From the NCBI GenBank assembly GCA_016785225.1, contig JAFBJZ010000874.1, forward strand, positions 868,001 to 932,000: a DNA stretch of 64,000 bases, given 5' to 3'. Below the pieces are notes generated by a model. The model was given only the letters and a program-made list of their open reading frames with translations, had not been told where the DNA came from and made no database searches. Positions 24,538-36,200 of this stretch are shown one piece after another. Within the stretch, counting starts at the first letter, position 1; every line of letters begins with the position of its first letter. Made by a program: the position numbers and the translations under genes. The stretch comes from Psettodes erumei (taxonomy: Eukaryota; Chordata; Actinopteri; Pleuronectiformes; Psettodidae).

Positions 24538-25513
24538 AGTTATCAAACAGTTTATTCGGAAGATTTTTACACCTGCATATTTATGTAATTAGCCAATCAA
24601 TTAATCATGTGCCAGCAGTGCAATACAAAACTATTGATGAGAGAGGTCAGAGGAGAATAGCTAGAATGGGTGGAGCTGACAGAAAGTCTACAGTTACTCA
24701 GATAACCACTCTTTACAAGTGTGGTGAGCAGAAAAGCCACTCAGAATGAAGAACATGTCAAACCTGGAGAGCATCAAACCAGAGAACAGCATCAGCTTCT
24801 ACTCCTGTCTGCCAAGAACAGAAATATGGGGTTGTAGAGGACACAGACATTGCCAAAACTGGACAGCTGCAGACTGGAAAAAACATAGCCTGGTCTGATA
24901 AAAGTGTATATCTGCTGAATGACACAAATAGTAGGGTCAAAATTTGGCATCGATAGCATGAATCCATGGACCCTAATGTGTCTTGTGTCAACAGTCCAGG
25001 CTGTTGTTGGTGGTGTAATGGTGTGGTGAAGGTTTACTTGGCACACGCGGGCCCTATTAATAGCAACCAATCTTCAACTGAATGCCACAGCCTATCTGAG
25101 TTTTGCTGCTGACCATGTACATCCCTTTATAGCCACATTTTACCATCTTCTAATAGCTAGTTTCAGCATAATAACGTGCTACGTCAAAGTAAAAGTGGTC
25201 TCAAACTGGTGTCATGAACTTGACGATGAGTTCAGTTAACTTCAACAGCCTACCCAGTCACTGACCCCTTTGGGATAGGGCAGAGCAGGAGAGTCACAGA
25301 ATGAATGTGCAGCTGAAAATATTTGAGAAATGATGTGATACAATCTGCTTCATGTTAGCATGATACAATCATGTCAACATGGAGCAGAATCTCAAAAGAA
25401 CCTTTCCAGCATCTTGTTGAATTGATGCTATGAAGAACTGAAGTTGTATGAAGGACAAAAGAAAGAACTCCTAAGTATTAGTGTAGTGTTCTTCATAAAA
25501 TACTTTCTGAGTG
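24538..25513 (+). mobile_element. Ancient, internally deleted Tc1 copy of the same family as 20529-21750
   Basis: Read on the + strand this aligns along its length with the minus strand of the element at 20.5-21.7 kb. The left end is an eroded TIR (CAGTTTATTCGG...TACACCTG) followed by TTAGCCAATCA and CATGTGCCAGCAGTGCAA, matching the 5' leader of the intact copy. The right end CTGAGTG at 25507-25513 followed by TA matches the other TIR. About 0.25 kb is missing between roughly 24635 and 24642, which removes the start codon and the DNA-binding domain. Limits at the left end are approximate. Confidence 0.82.
24643..25470 (+). pseudogene. Tc1 transposase relic, catalytic half only
   Basis: Recognisable pieces in order: GQRRM-equivalent (GGTCAGAGGAGAATAG), DRKSTVTQITTLYKCGEQKS, then after a stop and shifts IAWSDKSVYLLN and SRVKIWH, ESMDPN, a Gly/Val-rich segment at about 25000-25030, AADHVHPF-equivalent near 25105, FQHNNVL near 25163, and near the C-terminus IMSTWSRISKEPFQHLVELM at about 25367-25430. 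The first catalytic Asp (24897-24899) persists; the second is changed, because the codon aligned with the Asp of QQDN is AAT. Many stops and indels are present. This is an old inactive relic. It is useful for dating because it shares the family's coding pattern but lacks the DNA-binding domain. Confidence 0.82.
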
Positions 25514-26743
25514 TACTGTACTTAAACATTACTAATCACTACATTTATATTATGTGCAAATAAATAATCCCAAATCAAAGTCCACTCACTTTGTCAGACC
25601 ATTCAGTTGCAACTCACATCTTTAGAAGTTAATGGAACTAGCCTAGGTGTCATGTGGTCGAGGTGTGGACATTGGTCAAATATCATGATGTAACCCCTGT
25701 TAAAATATTCACTATTCTAATGCTAATGGAGACTAGAAGATGTGGTTGCAAGCACAGACAAGGTTTATAAATAGGCTTTCAGTGAGATTCTCTGCCACGT
25801 AGTCCATAAAGTTGAATTAACACCTCTCTGAGAAAGTTTTAGCATAAACAAATAAATATATAAAAAACACTTTATTAGACTGCAATGTTTTTAGCTTGTC
25901 ATACATAATAAACTGCCAACTAAGTGTATCTCAGACATTCAAAAAGATTTTTTTCCATCCAAAATGTTTTGTAAGAGAAGGATTTGATGTCAATTTGATG
26001 TCAATAAGAACTTGTGGCCAGATGTAGAAGATGAGGTTAAATAACACTGCTGTATTTCTTTATCTTTAGCTATTCTATACACATACAGTATAATGTACAT
26101 AGTATATGTATCTGGTTTTGTATTGCTTTTCTAGAATCAAGCATTTTTGCAGCATTTCTGATTTATTACATTTGCTGTAAGGTTGCACAGTTTATGCAGT
26201 ACAAAAATGTCCCATTCTATGTGTTGTAATGGAAGCTTGGTTGATGTTACAAAAATAAGGGAAGAATCTATCTGAATGACTGTCCACTGAATGAAAGATT
26301 ATTTTATGACCAGATACCCGCTGAATCTTATGAACTGCACTGATCAGAAGATTAAATGTTGAAATCCATGTCGTGGGTTTGTTCATATTAAAGTCAGATG
26401 AAAGCCAACAGACACGATACTGGTATGGGCCTAGAATTTTAAAATGAGCTGTTACTCTGCGCCTTTCAGAGCGGAGATAACATTGTTAAATTGGAGCAGG
26501 CTGATACCATGTGTTTGCTTATACTTGCTCCAAGCCAAAATGACTTAATCCCTATTTTGCACCTTTGCCATCTCAGGACAGTGAACTGTCAGGATGCCAG
26601 TGTCTGCCCATGTTTCATATCAACTGATCTGGTGCAGCTACGGTGTATTTGCCTGCGTCATGAGAATGATAAATTGAAGTGATACACGTGTGGTCTCACC
26701 TGTATGGCTCAGGAGTCTCTTGGGTGAATAACTGTACTCTATT

Positions 26744-26766
26744 TGTGTGTGTGTGTGTGTGTGTGT
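26744..26766. repeat. (TG)n microsatellite
   Basis: Perfect dinucleotide run of 23 bases. Confidence 0.9.
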
Positions 26767-26787
26767 ACTGAACCTATTTTCTCTCCT

Positions 26788-26834
26788 GGGGTTGGTTGGG
26801 GGGTTTAGGGTGGGGATGGGGGTGGGGTGCTGGG
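26788..26834 (+). other. G-rich block with G-quadruplex potential
   Basis: At least six runs of three or more G separated by loops of one to six bases (for example GGGTGGGGATGGGGGTGGGG). This satisfies the usual pattern for a four-stranded G structure on the + strand. It lies 20 bases downstream of a TG microsatellite; whether it has any role is unknown. Confidence 0.6.
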
Positions 26835-27160
26835 ATACGTTGGGCCTCTGGGAAGACATTATCGCCCACCCATCTATCCCCATGGGTTGTAACTTCCCAT
26901 ACCTCTGCCTAAGGGGCTTGAATGTCATTTGTAACTCCTGGCATCTTATTACATTTCCCTTCTGCAGATCTGGTCCTTTCTTATTGTGTCTATTGATAAT
27001 GTGCACTAAAATTACAAATTGCTATGTTTCTAAAAACACCTTAGTTTTTCATAATTTCTTGATCATGTGGCCTTAAATTCAATATAAAATACTTTTTTCA
27101 TTGTTTTAGCAGTGTTTTTTAATTTGTTTTTTTAGAAATAGTCTTGGGCTCAACTTTACC

Positions 27161-27226
<66 letters not shown>
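27161..27226. repeat. (ATT)n microsatellite
   Basis: Perfect trinucleotide run of about 22 units, ending at an ATC interruption. Confidence 0.95.
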
Positions 27227-27495
27227 CATTAGGCTACTTAAAATATTAGGCTTTACAAAAAATGGGCAAAAGTAAATGAGAGGACTGAACATTAATCACA
27301 GAATACCCCTCATGTATTCTTTGTAGGGATACACTGTATTTTATAGTAACCACAATATAAATGATTTGAATGAATAAGTCAAAGGCTTGTTTTCTAAATG
27401 GAGAACCCTGCTGTTCTTGCTGGGATATAAACTTGCAACAGCACAGATCATTCTTTTACAAGCGCAAGCAGCTCTGTCACATCATGTCTGATAAT

Positions 27496-27960
27496 TAGGG
27501 CAAAGAGCCTTCCCTTAAACAGCAGGATAGTGAGGTCCAACAGGCTGTTCACAAAGCACTTAAACCTGCCACGGACTTCATGATGTTCTGTCTACAGAAA
27601 AACTATGTGACTACTTTCTGTCTCTTACTGCATGTTCGAGCTATGCTGGCTGAAGATATACTGGTAGCCTCACACAAGGATGTTCAGCTAACCAAGGACA
27701 TACAAAACAAGCTGCAGGCAGCATACAGTAATGTGGTATGTGAGTTAATGCACAGTTGCACTTCCTTGACCCTCATACCATGGGGGACATGGTTCTCACA
27801 AAGATGTGGTTACAGGCTGAGACCATAGAAGTGGAGAGTCAAACAATCCTGCAGCTGCAGTTCCAGTGTCCATCAGAGTGGAGGAGCAGGAGAAGCTGAA
27901 GGATCTAATTCAAGATCTGCTCTCCAGTACCATCACAACATTAGCTTATTACCAACATTA
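27496..27960 (+). pseudogene. hAT/ZBED-like transposase relic, C-terminal part
   Basis: An open frame runs from about 27496 to the stop at 27826-27828. Its translation includes QQDSEVQQAVHKALKPATDF, then YVTTFCLLLHVRAMLAEDIL and KDVQLTKDIQNKLQAAYSNV. This order (KAL.P...AT, Y/VT...L, then LTKDI..KL) resembles the region before the C-terminal dimerisation segment of hAT transposases and ZBED proteins. After a frame change, RVEEQEKLKDLIQDLL near 27872-27920 reads like the following linker. The N-terminal zinc finger is absent, and there is no terminal repeat I can define. It could alternatively be a piece of a domesticated ZBED retrocopy. The assignment is by motif recall and is moderate. Confidence 0.5.
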
Positions 27961-29045
27961 GTTTTACAATTTGTTAATGTGTTTTATAAATTATTATCAA
28001 ATGTATCAAACATTTTATCAAAAAATAATGCTGTTTGAGAGCCCTGAATGCAAACCCCTGGTCCAATAATCTGTAACTCAGTAGGATTGATTGGATTGAT
28101 AACAACATGAGGCAAAGACAGTATACTTTAATGTTGTGAAATCATGCTAAATGACTTCCATTTCTGGTCAACAACCTCTCCACACATTTGACCATAATCA
28201 TTTCCATCATCTGAGATCAATTTGCCAGAATAATGAGCATAAAGAACATACTGGCAGCTATTAATCCTTTTGTATCATTTTCTGTCATGTACATAAGGGG
28301 TTACTGATGCCTGGTTTTAGACAGCAGGGATTTCAGCCCATGCAGAGGATTTAAATTAGAACCTTGTTATTGAAGCCAATTGATTTGCTGTCATCATAAT
28401 CTCACCTCAGCAGACAGCTGAGCTCCTGTTACAACATATTTGGAGTTGTTTGTTTACCCTACGATTAGCCTTCCGGGTGCACAGATGACAGAGTGGGGGC
28501 CTGAGCATTACTGTACATATCTCATGTACTATACCTCGGGGGTGAAGAGACATTATAATATGCTGATCCTTTCCAAGTGGGGTTGGGGTTGAGTATTGTT
28601 CTATTATTGCAGCTGCCCACTGGACATCTAGCATGCTGAAAATGCACAGACTTTCCTATACACTGTGGTTGGCTGGTCTGAATATTAATGACTCCTTATA
28701 TTGCTAAGAACTTCTGTGATACCACATTTATGAGTGGAAGAATAAATGACTCAGTGTGTTGGTTTTAATAATGCTCTCCACTAATTTGGAATATGCAAAT
28801 ACACATTTTGACTAACGTAATTCTTTTCTATGATTTATATATGCTAACACAATAGTCTACAAGCAGTATGATGTAGAGTTTTAGAAGACAAATCTATGAC
28901 TTCAATGAATGCTGAGCTGTACAGAATCTGGTTGAATATGAAAAGCTAGCAGGTAAATTATCTCCTCGAAAGAAGGATGGCTTTGACACAGTGATGAAGC
29001 ATAGCAATGCTTTTTGATATGCAGGCACTAAAACATCCCCAGCCA
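27961..29045. other. Non-genic DNA
   Basis: No gene supported. AT-rich sequence with short incidental ORFs. Confidence 0.5.
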
Positions 29046-29057
29046 CCCCCCCCCCCC

Positions 29058-29093
<36 letters not shown>
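29046..29093. repeat. C15 run plus (AC)n microsatellite
   Basis: Fifteen C (29046-29060) followed by a perfect AC run to 29093. ORFs through it on the minus strand (valine/cysteine and glycine repeats) are repeat artefacts. Confidence 0.95.
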
Positions 29094-29095
<2 letters not shown>

Positions 29096-29756
29096 CATGC
29101 ACAAATGCACAAATCCAACTGTGGTGCATTCTTTGTATGAGCACATCTGTCCCCTGTGGATGGAACTGCCACAGTGAGCTGCAGGCTTCTATTCCTGTTT
29201 AAACACAGTTTATGTCTCTTTCTCTGTCTTTCTTCACCCCCCCATTTCTTCCACAATGTCACATCATATCTTAGTCAACATGATAAGACAAGAGATTATC
29301 TTCAATCATCCTGACCTCTCTTTGATTCAGGTCTTGTCCAGGATGGCGTGTAGGCAGATGGGGGGCTGATGGGTAGCAAGCGGCGTCAAAGTGTTCGGGT
29401 ATGTGGCCTGAATGCATGAAGACAACATGCCTGCTCCATTACCCCCTCTGTCACATTCTGTTTCATATATCAAACTGATAGTGAAGCTCAGTTGGCTATG
29501 AGACATGTAGGATTATGCACTTTGTAAAGATGGACAAGTGGAGCAGACAGATCTGTTATGCTTGGTTGTCAGGGGGCTTGGGTCCTGTCAAAACATCGCC
29601 TCATCTGCTTATGAACTCCTCCAGACTGTTTTTAGTTACCACTGTTATCCTCAGAATGTTATTTAGTCTTTAAGTTAACTCCCTCCCAGTGTTGTGACTG
29701 ATTTCTGCCTGCTACCATGAAACCAATGGCCAATGTGAGCCCGAATCCACTAGCAT

Positions 29757-30240
29757 CATGTTGAGGTTAAGGAAGGAAAGAAGAGTGAAAACAAACTGGT
29801 TTTTGAAGATCTTCAGACCAAAAAGAACCATATTTTCGCTGGAAACGATGCGCTACAAACACAGGTGCCATGTAAAACATGCTGGACAGTTGTGGCAACT
29901 TGCAGAGGAAAGACAATCAAACTCCATCACCATCTGAAGTACAAACATAAAGAACAAGATAAACTATTCTAAACTAACCCAACCACAAAACTATACATGT
30001 TGAGTAGCAGCAAATCTAAAATCTTGTCATCGTTGCAACAGTCCATTTCTCAGAGTTTTGTGTGTATGACTCCTTCTGACAAAACATCCAAAATCCACAG
30101 AGAAATAACAGAGGCCATTGTTATTTGGCTAAGGACATGATGCCTATAAACACAGTGACCAACAATGATATGTCTGACTAACAAAAATTACATTCCTCAT
30201 GTTGCCCTTCCAACAATGTAGGTTACAGCCCGTACAGGAA
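29757..30240 (+). pseudogene. hAT/ZBED-like transposase relic, N-terminal BED zinc finger part
   Basis: An open frame of about 70 codons ends at a TAA at 29970-29972. It carries a BED-type zinc finger: PCKTC (29868-29882), a spacer VVATCRGKTIK, then HHHLKYKH (29925-29948), giving the C-x2-C ... H-x5-H spacing with the usual GKT/GNT and HLK words. In the same frame after the stop come LQQSISQSF (from 30033), TPSDKTSKIHREITEAIVIW, and after a shift AKDMMPINTV, matching the segment that follows the finger in hAT transposases (TP...AI...KDM.P..TV). The remainder decays by about 30240. With one stop and at least one frameshift it is a pseudogene. It is on the same strand as the C-terminal relic at 27.5-28.0 kb but downstream of it, so the two are not one simple gene. 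Confidence 0.65.
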
Positions 30241-31463
30241 AACAGTGGAATCAGAACGAGGTCAAGTTAAATCCCCATGCTTATGAAAAGACACAGCATT
30301 CCAAAATGAAGTCTTCAGGTGAAAGGAACCTGAAATGGCATTCTTCAGATAACAAGGCCTCAGACAGAGAAAGAGATGAGACCAGGCTCAATATTCTTTT
30401 TATAGGATTTTCTCCAATGGAGATGGAAATAATGAATTTGTTGAGAAATGATGCAATAGCTAGTTAGCTTACTGCTAGCATTGCTGTGGAGCAAATGATG
30501 GCAATGTGTAGGGTAATGGGTGCGGCTGGATTGTTGTTGTTTTAGTTGCTTCTTGTGTACACAGCCTGGTTGTAAATGAAGTTGCATTCCTTTTGAATTG
30601 CTACTTATACAAGCCATGCAGAAGGGATGGGGAAGGTGTGGCCAAACGTAGGCTGGAGGTGTGGCTGATGGAGCATTTTGCTTTTATTTGTATAATGAAT
30701 GAATAATGATATACTAATTAATGGTGGACCTAATTAACATTGCCCCTAAATGAATGACATTGAAAGCTTGTGGGTAATTCTGATAAAATGTAGAAGCTTT
30801 AAATTGCCTTACATCATTTTCTGTATACTAATTGAGACCCCCTGTCAGAAATAATCCAGTCTAAGCAGTATGGATGGAAGCAGCATTTGAATATTTAACA
30901 TTCAACAGAAACATTAGCAGGCTGTGCACTGTTTTGCTTTCAGCAACAGTCGGCCATAGAAAGTAGTTTGATTTATTTGTATTCTACAAGAAAGTCACTC
31001 TTCATCCAAAAAGACCACTGTTGTCTCGCATTGAACCACACGCCTTAATGATATATTATTCCTCCCCCTCCCTGCAACTGTGACAGAGAACACCTTGAAC
31101 AACAGCACGTGCATTACCGTATGTTTCCAGCATTAATGTCATCTGCAATATGGGCTGGAACCATAGCTACGCAAGAGAAGAGATGCACCCAATGGGTGCT
31201 TTCAAGTTCAAGTATGTGATTGTCTCTATTTTCTAAATTAAATCACATTTCAAACAAATCACACTATTTTTAAAAATCACTTCAGTTATTCTGCAAAGAG
31301 ATGATAACACTGAGCAATGGACTAGCTTTTGGATGTATACATTTTCATTTAACCTTGGTTGTTTTATCCACATTTTTTAACACCAATCTCAAATTATTTA
31401 GTCACCACAATTTAGAGTATAATATATACTAAAGATGCATGTGCCTTCAGAGCCGCCGCCCCC

Positions 31464-31483
31464 AAAAAAAAAAAAAAAAAAAA
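31464..31483. repeat. Poly-A tract
   Basis: Run of 20 A followed by an ACAACAAAAAAACAACAA tail. It might be the tail of a retroposed sequence, but no body is recognisable upstream. Confidence 0.8.
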
Positions 31484-33117
31484 CAACAAAAAAACAACAA
31501 AGAAGTGATTGAAGGTAGACAGCATAACATCCAGACCTGGAAGAGGATATGGAACACCCAACTGCCTTCTTACCTTTGATCTACTGGGGGGTTGAGAGTA
31601 GACATGTTGGTCTGCCAGTTAGTCTGGTATGTCACTACAGAGGAATAAAAAATGGCTGAAAAGATGCTGTAAGTGTCTGCATACTCCCCTTGCATAAATT
31701 ATTCTGACAGCATATTCTTCAAAAGACTGCTGAAGTGATTCCAGGATGGAGCTTGTCTTTTCAGTGCTTGAAAGAGCAGGTACAGTTTCAAATGGAGACA
31801 AAATCTCTCAAAAGTTCTCTCTGCTGCAGGGAACATCAGGATTTCATCTGCTGCAAGATGAAAGAAAAGCAGCAGGATTTCGTTCCAGACTCAGCACGCC
31901 ACCATGAGTTAACCGGGCCATTCCTCCAAAGCTCATGTCAACAAACAGATTAATTGGTTTGGGTCTTTACAGAGTATGACTGATTGGCCCTCATGAAAAT
32001 AGAGGACTTTATCTCATTGGCTCAGGCACTGCTTTGGGTAGAATGAAAGACTGAGACCTTTCACCAGCCCTAAAGTCCAACTTAATATCTGACGAGACCT
32101 TTCATGAGTCAACGTTGTCTCTCGTCCCTCCTAGTGTTGTCTATTGCTTCTATTCTTGGTGTCTTTTTGGGGGAAATTCTGCTTCTTTGTCACATAGATT
32201 CTATAAGCACTGGTTTGTACATAATTGACACCTTATGTATTGTATGTAGCTTAAATTCCACATCCCTATTTACAAGAAAGACTGCCCTGTGAAAAAAAGT
32301 CTGCCCTGTAAAGAATGTCATCTGTGCATTGTAGCTGATTAACACATTATTACATTTTTTTGTTAGGTGATCTCTAGTGGCTGTAGTAATTATGGCATGA
32401 GCAAAGTAGGACATCAGATGGAGCAATAAAGATTGAGTTAAGAGGTCAGACAAAGGTAACAAGGGTAACAACTGTTTGTTTCCAATTCATGAGCATTACA
32501 CAACCTTTACAGTGAATCTTGATTATGTGACCTAGAACTTAAGCCATCTATAATAATGCCAACCTAAAAATAACAATATCAGTGTACACTATATTTTGAA
32601 TGTTTCAACTGTTTTATCTTGCTTTTAAACAATCATTTCCTTTGGCACTATATTATCTCAACAGTACTACATTTACTACATAAGTGCTCCTAAGCCACAC
32701 ACTGTGTTATGATGCAGATGAGTTATTTGGGTCAGAAAGCACTAAACATCACTTCACACCATTTCAAAGATGGTGTTCTCCCAGATTTCGCTTATGAATC
32801 AAGCAAACAGCTGATAAAAAGGAATACAGAAGTCAGTGTTCCCATGGAATAAACTGAATATGAAATTCAAAATATAAGGTACACTTAATGAGATATAGTT
32901 TATTTTTAGGTGACCACTTTTTCAGTTGGCAATAATAACTTTTTGCTACTGGCTGTGTGTACTGTACTACATAGCTCAGGTTCTCTTGACAGTGCTCCTG
33001 TCTGTTTCTCCAAAGTGATTGTGCAGACCTTAATCTTCTGCAGGTAATAAACTGATTGTAGATATGTACCTCATACAACTGTACTCCAAATAATCCACAC
33101 TTTAAAGAACTAAGCCT

Positions 33118-33210
33118 ACTAATTTTAACCAAAACCACAATCCTAAACCTAACTGAGTAGTTTTTGTGCCTAAACCTAATCAAACCATGATGATTCCGTA
33201 ATGTTAACCC
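33118..33210 (+). repeat. CCTAAACCTAA-rich dispersed repeat fragment
   Basis: Contains ATCCTAAACCTAACTGAGTA, TTTGTGCCTAAACCTAATCA and GTTAACCCCATG. The phrase TTTTGTGCCTAA.CC recurs at about 60128-60142. I recall such phrases from short fish repeats but cannot name the family. Confidence 0.35.
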
Positions 33211-36200
33211 CATGTTTTAGTGTGACCATTATGATGGTGGTTTGGTATGTCTGCCATGGTTAGTGCACGATTTAACTTAACACTAGATCAGTGGATCAGT
33301 ATTCAACCACTGGCAGTGCATTAAATGAATAAAATAGAATGGGGCTTTGTGGTCAAAATTCCACTGGGTACAATTCATCTGTGAAGAACACTGCTGAAAC
33401 ATTTTCTTATACAATAGAAGCTATGTTGCATTTCCATCCTTCTAATGCTCCTGCTTCACATTATACTTGTTAGGCAATGCATATTGGAAACAACATGTCA
33501 CTGCTAGTTGGGCTATGAATAACTGGAATGGCAATGAATAATTCACTAACTGATACTGCACATAATAAGCAGTGTGTGATAACACTTATAGGGTATATAT
33601 CACTCAGTGTTATTGTTTTTTCAAAGGTATAATAGCTGATGATAATGTTCTCAGGATAAGAATTTTGTTCTTAATGATGTTTGATATATTGATATTTTGA
33701 CACATCATAATACACGTTTAGTCTAATCTTTATCATATATTCAGTACAATTTTGATTTTAAAACACTATTTCTAACCATTTGCTTTTCAGTCCCTATAGC
33801 TCAAATGTTTACTTAGAAGTTTATTCTTTTATTATTATTTGCAGAGTTGTGGATATTCATCCTCCATAAGGAGCAGATGTCCAGCATATTTATTCACACA
33901 TTACAGCTGTCTTTATGAATTGCACATTAAAGACAGTTTAAACCTCATCAAATCTTAGACTTTGTGCCCCTGTCAGTGAATGAATTTTAGCTTACCATAC
34001 CTGATGCATGTACAGCAACTGCCAAACCACTCATGATATAGCATGTGTGTAGTTTCTCATATGCTGATGAGAAATTTATCTTTTACTCTGTCCAACGCAG
34101 TTCAGTACCACTTATCATTACATAAGGTGTTGTATCGTGGTGAAGGTGTGTCTATTGATCAGAATTACCTTTTTAAGTGTACATCCACTTCAAGGTTTTG
34201 AAGCAAGAAATCTGAAGCAAAACAGAGAGAAATTATAAATATAAAGCTGCTCAAAGGTAACTCCAGAATAATGCCGCCAGTCGTAATTATCAACTTTAAC
34301 ATTCTTAATGCCTATCATTTCCTCCTCCCCAAACATCTTCCACACTTGAATTCTGCAGTATAACTTTTTCAATACTTTTCTTCCAATTTTACAGTCATCT
34401 AGTACAACAGGATAAAGGAAATAAGCAGACAATAACAGAATTCACACACACAGAAGAACAAAATAATGCAGGAGCCCAACAAAAGCCCAAAACTGTAATT
34501 CACTGTTGACTGGTTTTGCACGTAGATAACACAAATCACACTGGTGTGGGTATAATCCTCTGTATATCTTATAAAGTGTATAAAGCCTGCCTTGTTTTTG
34601 TATTACATATTTTGGAATATAATGTGAAATGTCTATGTGGAATGTTTAGATTTCCACATACTTTACACCAGAAGCTTTTCACAGTAGTCCCGACAGTTAT
34701 CTTGTCAAGCATGCAAATTATTTTATGAAAAATTCATTGTACAAATTCCCACTCTGATCAAGCAGACTTTAAAGAGCAGGCGAATCAGAGAAGGTGCCAA
34801 GGTTCTCCCTTCACAAGTGCAGCTTCAGGAATGTGTCAGGTTTTGACCTCTACATTGTGAAAGTCACAATTTGAGAAAGCAATGACTCCTCACATCAGAG
34901 CTCAACAATAACCATAATGAAGATTTTGCTGCCACAGCCATTAAATGTTCATCAACTGATGGAATTTGCTCAAATTTTCCATTGACAATAGGAGGTGGGT
35001 AAAGTCCTGATAAGAGCTACATACAGGGATCGTTACTGATGATCAGGCTCCTGATTGAAAACCATTAACCCTCCCTTTGATGGAGATTATGCTTGATGAG
35101 ACATTAGGCCATATTTGAATGGGTTCACCAAAAGTGCATTTGTTCACATCATCATCACATCATAACGGTAAAGGGACTAAAGATAATAAAGGTACTCCTG
35201 CATTTACACCAAAGTAAGAAATAATTTGAAGCTAGTCTATTGCAGAGACAAATATGTTTAAATATTTTTGAAATTCATTTTGTAAAGAACTTTGTGTATT
35301 TTCTTCTTTGTGACAGTGACAAAAAGGCATTTAAGCAAATTTACACTTGACCATGCTCCCTGGTTCCCATTGCTAGGGTTCCTGCACAGTAGGGGGTGGA
35401 ACTGGTGGCATAACATGGGATAGTATTACTCCTAATGAATTACACCCTCCCCGTGAAGCTCATTGCTGGCAGGTAAAAAGAGGCAGCTGGTGACATCTGT
35501 CGAAGTGTCTGCAGCCCAACTGCATTACATCAGAAACTAAGAGTTCCAAATTGGGGGAAAAAGAAATAAAATAGAAACAAATAGAAAACAACGAAGCCTG
35601 CACAAAAAATCAAATGTATTAATCTGGGAACTCTGACACAGAAAAACTTAAAACTGGGATGCTTTGTTAATCCTGTCATTCAATCAAGACCATGAGCAAA
35701 AGCATCATCACAACTGGAACTGTGCTATGAATGAAGCCCCACAGTGGCAATTTATTTTTGTGTGTTGATTTATCCATCTTTGAACTATAAACCACATCAT
35801 TGTTTTGATATGCTGTGCCATTTATCGTTGAATATTAGAGCTTCACATGTAACGACCTAGGTTAAATAACAATTAATAAGGGAGAAATTAGGCGTAGCAC
35901 AAGCTGACAGAAAGCTGTGTTTTTCCACATCATTTCCTCTCTTATCTGGTAACAATAATGACAAAAGGATTCCAGCCTCTTTGGGGAAAAAAAAGTCCTT
36001 AGCTCCTTGTCATTCACATCAAGTGCTTTGGGGGCGCCCTCTCTCCGGGGATAAGGAGAGGCAGTATTGATCCAGCCCACAATTTCCCACAAAGCTCTAT
36101 ATACACCATAAAAATGTTGGGAGGAATATTGCCATTACTTCTCATTGGGGGCTTAACACAGAGCTCTCAGGAGAAACTTTCCAGTGACTTTACTTATTCC

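Larger units (their letters stand above)
25514..27160. other. Non-genic DNA with microsatellite and G-rich block
   Basis: No gene supported. Contains a short local duplication of TTTGATGTCAA near 25982-26004, the (TG)n run at 26744-26766 and a G-rich block just after it. ORFs across the G-rich block are incidental. Confidence 0.5.

Noticed and set aside
24758..25070. Minus-strand ORFs at the second Tc1 copy
   Set aside because: Antisense of the + strand transposase relic; only the + strand matches the family.
26638..27076. Overlapping 122- and 109-codon ORFs
   Set aside because: Opposite strands of the TG run and G-rich block; low-complexity artefacts.
28894..29262. 122-codon and 62-codon ORFs with Cys-Val and Gly runs
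   Set aside because: They run through the C15 and (AC)n microsatellite on the minus strand.
31464..31500. Poly-A run as the tail of a processed pseudogene
   Set aside because: No recognisable coding or SINE body upstream, and it is preceded by a CCGCCGCCCCC run and not by a transcript-like end.
32833..33213. 126-codon ORF on the minus strand
   Set aside because: It includes the CCTAA-rich repeat fragment and has no domain.
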